Below, in pieces: positions 61,076-64,000 of a stretch of 64,000 bases of DNA. The DNA is taken from the NCBI RefSeq assembly GCF_029633865.1, contig NC_079223.1, positions 35,691,134 to 35,755,133 on the forward strand, in the 5' to 3' direction. The notes below the pieces were generated by a model. It saw only the letters and a program-made list of their open reading frames with translations. It ran no database searches and had not been told where the DNA came from. Position 1 is the stretch's first letter, and every line of letters begins with the position of its first letter. A program made the translations under genes and the position numbers. The DNA is from Lampris incognitus. Lineage: Eukaryota; Chordata; Actinopteri; Lampriformes; Lampridae.

Positions 61076-62230
61076 ATGGACCCAGGCAAACCCAAGGAGC
61101 GGACGGTCCCTGTGACGCCCCTGAGCCCCGTCCCCCTAGAGGCAGTAAGAAGTCACAGTTGCCAACTTGCCTCTCTCTGCTCGGAGCTTACTACTGCCTT
61201 CACCCGTGTCACCGGAGAGATCAGCGATCTTCAGTCCGGCTCCCAGGCCGCGACGAGCACGTTAGATGCCCTCACCGCGCAGATCGCTGCACTCTCCACA
61301 GCGGTCTCCAGGATGAGCGACCACCCTGCCCTGGCCTCGGTCTCTGCCCCCAGCTCGGCCTCCGGTTTCCCCGTTCCTGGTCCCGACGTTCCCCCTCCGA
61401 GTCGACCCCCGGTGCGAGCCTAACCTCCCCTGCCCCAAGGCCTTCGGTGGGGAGTTCGAGCTGTGCAGGGGTTTCCTTGGTCAGTGTGAGCTCCTGTTCA
61501 AACACCAGCCAGCTAGGTATAGGACAGGAGAGACCAAGGTAGCCCTTGTCATGTCCCTCCTCACCGGCAAAGCCTTCAGCTGGGCCATAGCGGCGGTAGG
61601 CCATACCGAGCAGCTCGCCTCGGACTATGGTGCCTTCCGCCGCGAGTTCAATCTGGTGTTCGACCACCCAGCTGACGGGCAGGACGCTGCCGGCCGCCTC
61701 CATTCCATCCAACAGGGAGCCAGGTCGGTGGCAGAGTATTCCCTGGAGGTAAGGATACTCGCGGCAGACAGTGGGTGGGATGACACTGCGCTCAAGAGCG
61801 CGTACAGGAGGGGGCTGAGCGAGCCCATCAAAGATCTTATCGTTCGGGACCACCCCGCCTCCTTCGAAGAGCTCGTCACCCTCGCCCTCCAGATGGACGA
61901 ACGGCTGCGGGAGCGGGGCCAGGAACGCGCCCTGCGCGCTGGCCCCTCCCATAGACCAACCCCCGTCCGTCCTACCGGTGCCTTCCCTGGGTCAGCGTCC
62001 CGTGGGATCACTCCACCTCGCAACCCTGGGTGGCTTCTGGATCCAGGCCGGAGGAGGAGCCCATGCAGTTGGGTCGGTCACGGCTCCCGCTGGAAGTTAG
62101 GGAGCAGAGGATGCATGGCCACCTCTGCCTCTACTGCGGGAGGTCGGGCCACTATATCAAGGCCTGCCCGACTCGCCCAAAAAGACCCGGCTCACTAGTG
62201 AGGGGTGTCCTAGTGAGTCTGACGACCCTT
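61076..62230 (+). pseudogene. Gypsy gag, frameshifted
   Basis: The ATG opens MDPGKPKERTVPVTPLSPVP. An N-terminal helical part (LTAQIAALSTAVSRMSDHP) runs to a shift near 61410. The capsid-like core follows in a second frame (VALVMSLLTGKAFSWAIAAV, DLIVRDHPASFEELVTLALQ). After another shift near 62030 the zinc knuckle CLYCGRSGHYIKACP (CX2CX4HX4C) appears. The cores and the order match Sushi-like gag. Confidence 0.8.
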
Positions 62231-64000
62231 CCTCAGCCCCAGCCCAAGAAGAAGCACAACCACCTCTTTCCGGTCACTCTCACCTGGGGTAACCGCTCAC
62301 TGTCTGTTGGTGCACTCTTGGATTCGGGGGCGGACGAGTGTTTGATGGACACCTCGCTGGCCCGGCAGGCCGGCATTCCACTCGTCCCCCTAGACACACC
62401 CCTCACAGCCCAAGCCCTAGATGGACGTTCACTAGGTAAAATCACACACAGCACTGCTTCCCTCACCCTCACTCTTTCGGGTAATCACGTGGAAGCTATC
62501 CGTTTCTTGGTTTTGCGCGCCCCTGGTGTTAGGAAGACCGTGGTTGGAACGGCACGATCCCTACATCTCTTGGTCTACTGGGCGGATTTTGGGTTGGAGC
62601 GTTGCGTGTCATGCCAACTGCCTTCGCTCCGCCCACTCCCCGTCCAGCGGCCTCAGACCCGTGCCTCCTCCCACGGATCTTACTGGTGTTCCTTCCATTT
62701 ATCACGATTTAGCCCCTGTATTTAGTAAAGAGAGTGCACTTTCCCTCCCCCCTCACCGTCCCTATGATTGTGCCATAGATCTCTTTCCCGGGGCCGCCCT
62801 TCCCACCGGTCGGTTGTATAACCTCTCCGTCCCAGAGAAGGAGGCTATGCGCAATTATATCAGAGTCCCTGGCCTCAGGAATCATAAGGCCCTCGTCTTC
62901 CCCGGTGGCGGCGGGCTTCTTTTTTGTGGCAAAGAAGGAGGGCAGCCTGAGGCCTTGCATAGATTATCGAATGTTAAATAATATCACGGTGAAAAATAAA
63001 TACCCACTCCCCTTATGAGTTCCACGTTCGAGCCACTCACTCACGCCACGGTGTTCACGAAGCTGGACCTGCGCAGCGCGTACCACCTGGTGCGCATCCG
63101 GGAAGGGGATGAATGGAAGACGGCCTTCAACACCCACCTAGGGCATTTCGAGTACCTCGTTATGCCCTTCGGCCTCACCAACGCCCCGGCCGTCTTCCAG
63201 GCATTGGTCAACGACGTGCTCCGGGACATGCTGAACACGTTCGCGGTGGTGTACCTGGATGACATACTCGTGTTCTCCAGGACTGAGGAGGAACACCACC
63301 AGCATGTCCGCCTGGTCCTCCAACGGCTGCTGGAGAACAGGCTCTTCGTGAAAGCCGAGAAGTGCGTGTTCCACTCCGCCTCCGTGGAGTTCCTTGGCCA
63401 CATCGTGGAGAAGGGGCTCGTCCGCACTGACCCCAGGAAGACCCGAGCGGTGGAGGAGTGGGCACGGCCCACCAACAGGACGCAACTCCAGCGCTTCCTG
63501 GGGTTTGCAAACTTCTACCGGCGCTTCATCAGGGGGTTCAGCCGTGTGGCCGCCCCCCTCACTGCACTCACCTCCAACCTCCGCCCCTTCTCCTGGAACT
63601 CGGAGGCGGAAGCCGCCTTCTTGGCCCTGAAGAGGCTGTTCACAACGGCTCCGGTGCTCGCCCACCCGGACCCGTGCAGACAGTTCATCGTGGAGGTGGA
63701 CGCATCGGACACGGGCATCGGAGCCGTCCTCTCCCAGCGGTCGGAGGAGGACCAGAAGATCCACCCGTGCGCCTTCTCCCGGCGTTTCAGTCCTGCGGAG
63801 AAGAATTATGACATCGGCAACAGGGAGTTGCTGGCCGTCCACGCCGCCCTAGAGGAGTGGAGACACTGGCTGGAGGGGGCAGGGCAGCCGTTCATCGTAT
63901 GGTCCGATCACAAAAACCTGACCTACGGACGGCTAAGAGGCTCAACCCCAGGCAGGCGCGCTGGGCTCTCTTCTTCAGCCGGTTCGACTTCACCCTCACC
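62231..64000 (+). pseudogene. Gypsy protease, RT and RNase H, frameshifted and cut by the window edge
   Basis: Protease: VGALLDSGADECLMDTSLAR (Asp-Ser-Gly-Ala active site) at about 62310. Shifts near 62525, 62870 and 63012 separate it from the RT. From 63015 the frame is open to the end: [49 protein letters not shown] (YLDD box near 63250), [16 protein letters not shown], then RNase [17 protein letters not shown] and [11 protein letters not shown]. It is likely dead, but the RT core itself is intact. Confidence 0.85.

Larger units (their letters stand above)
60292..64000 (+). mobile_element. Chromovirus-like (Sushi-type) Gypsy element, runs off the right edge
   Basis: It starts with an LTR of about 768 bp and then carries gag, protease, RT and RNase H in the right order, with several frameshifts. 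The LINE ORF is cut exactly where it begins. Integrase and the right LTR would lie beyond 64000. Confidence 0.83.

Noticed and set aside
61272..61952. Long minus-strand open frame of 226 codons
   Set aside because: It lies antisense to Gypsy gag, is Gly/Glu/Arg-rich from GC-rich coding DNA, and has no motif.
63138..63842. Long minus-strand open frame of 234 codons
   Set aside because: It is antisense to the Gypsy RT/RNase H, whose conserved motifs are clear on the plus strand.

Overview
This window looks like ray-finned (teleost) fish nuclear DNA. A many-exon vertebrate gene fills the left part, and typical fish transposable elements fill the rest: tRNA-derived SINEs, Rex1/L2- and RTE-type LINEs, Tx1/L1-like LINEs, a restriction-like-endonuclease LINE, Penelope-like elements, Tc1 and hAT transposons, and Ty3/Gypsy LTR elements. 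There are no bacterial features, no CRISPR array and no tRNA or rRNA gene that I can support.

Positions 199-28911, minus strand: one ferlin gene, best matched to myoferlin. I placed 50 exons by hand, from the ATG (28911-28909) down to 199. They keep one open frame across every junction and give about 1,975 residues. C2A, C2B/FerI, C2C, FerA, FerB, the DysF block and the later C2 domains occur in family order. Only the last few exons (the C-terminal membrane anchor) lie beyond base 1. The introns hold SINEs, two LINE fragments, an RTE piece, a hAT element inside a SINE palindrome, one MITE and several microsatellites.

Positions 29-64 kb: a heap of nested mobile elements. In order these are an L2-type LINE (minus) split by another LINE (plus); a Penelope tail; hAT and SINE pieces; a broken Tc1 element; an LTR-element remnant (minus); a restriction-like-endonuclease LINE (plus); an L1/Tx1-like LINE (minus); a Gypsy element with two LTRs that look identical and a 5-bp target duplication (46065-50526); a ZBED-type hAT element (minus) cut up by two Penelope elements and SINEs; a second Tc1 element; an L1/Tx1-like LINE (plus); and a chromovirus-like Gypsy element that cuts this LINE at about 60292 and runs off the right edge.

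Two short plus-strand stretches inside this heap (38643-38802 and 52373-52500) look like coding exons of an unidentified host gene. They have a CCAAT/E2F-like upstream region, consensus splice sites and compatible phase. This gene would lie head-to-head with myoferlin. I found no new multi-gene system. The most interesting items are this candidate gene, the young Gypsy copy with broken frames, the restriction-like-endonuclease LINE, and the SINE family that carries a CA microsatellite at a fixed internal site.
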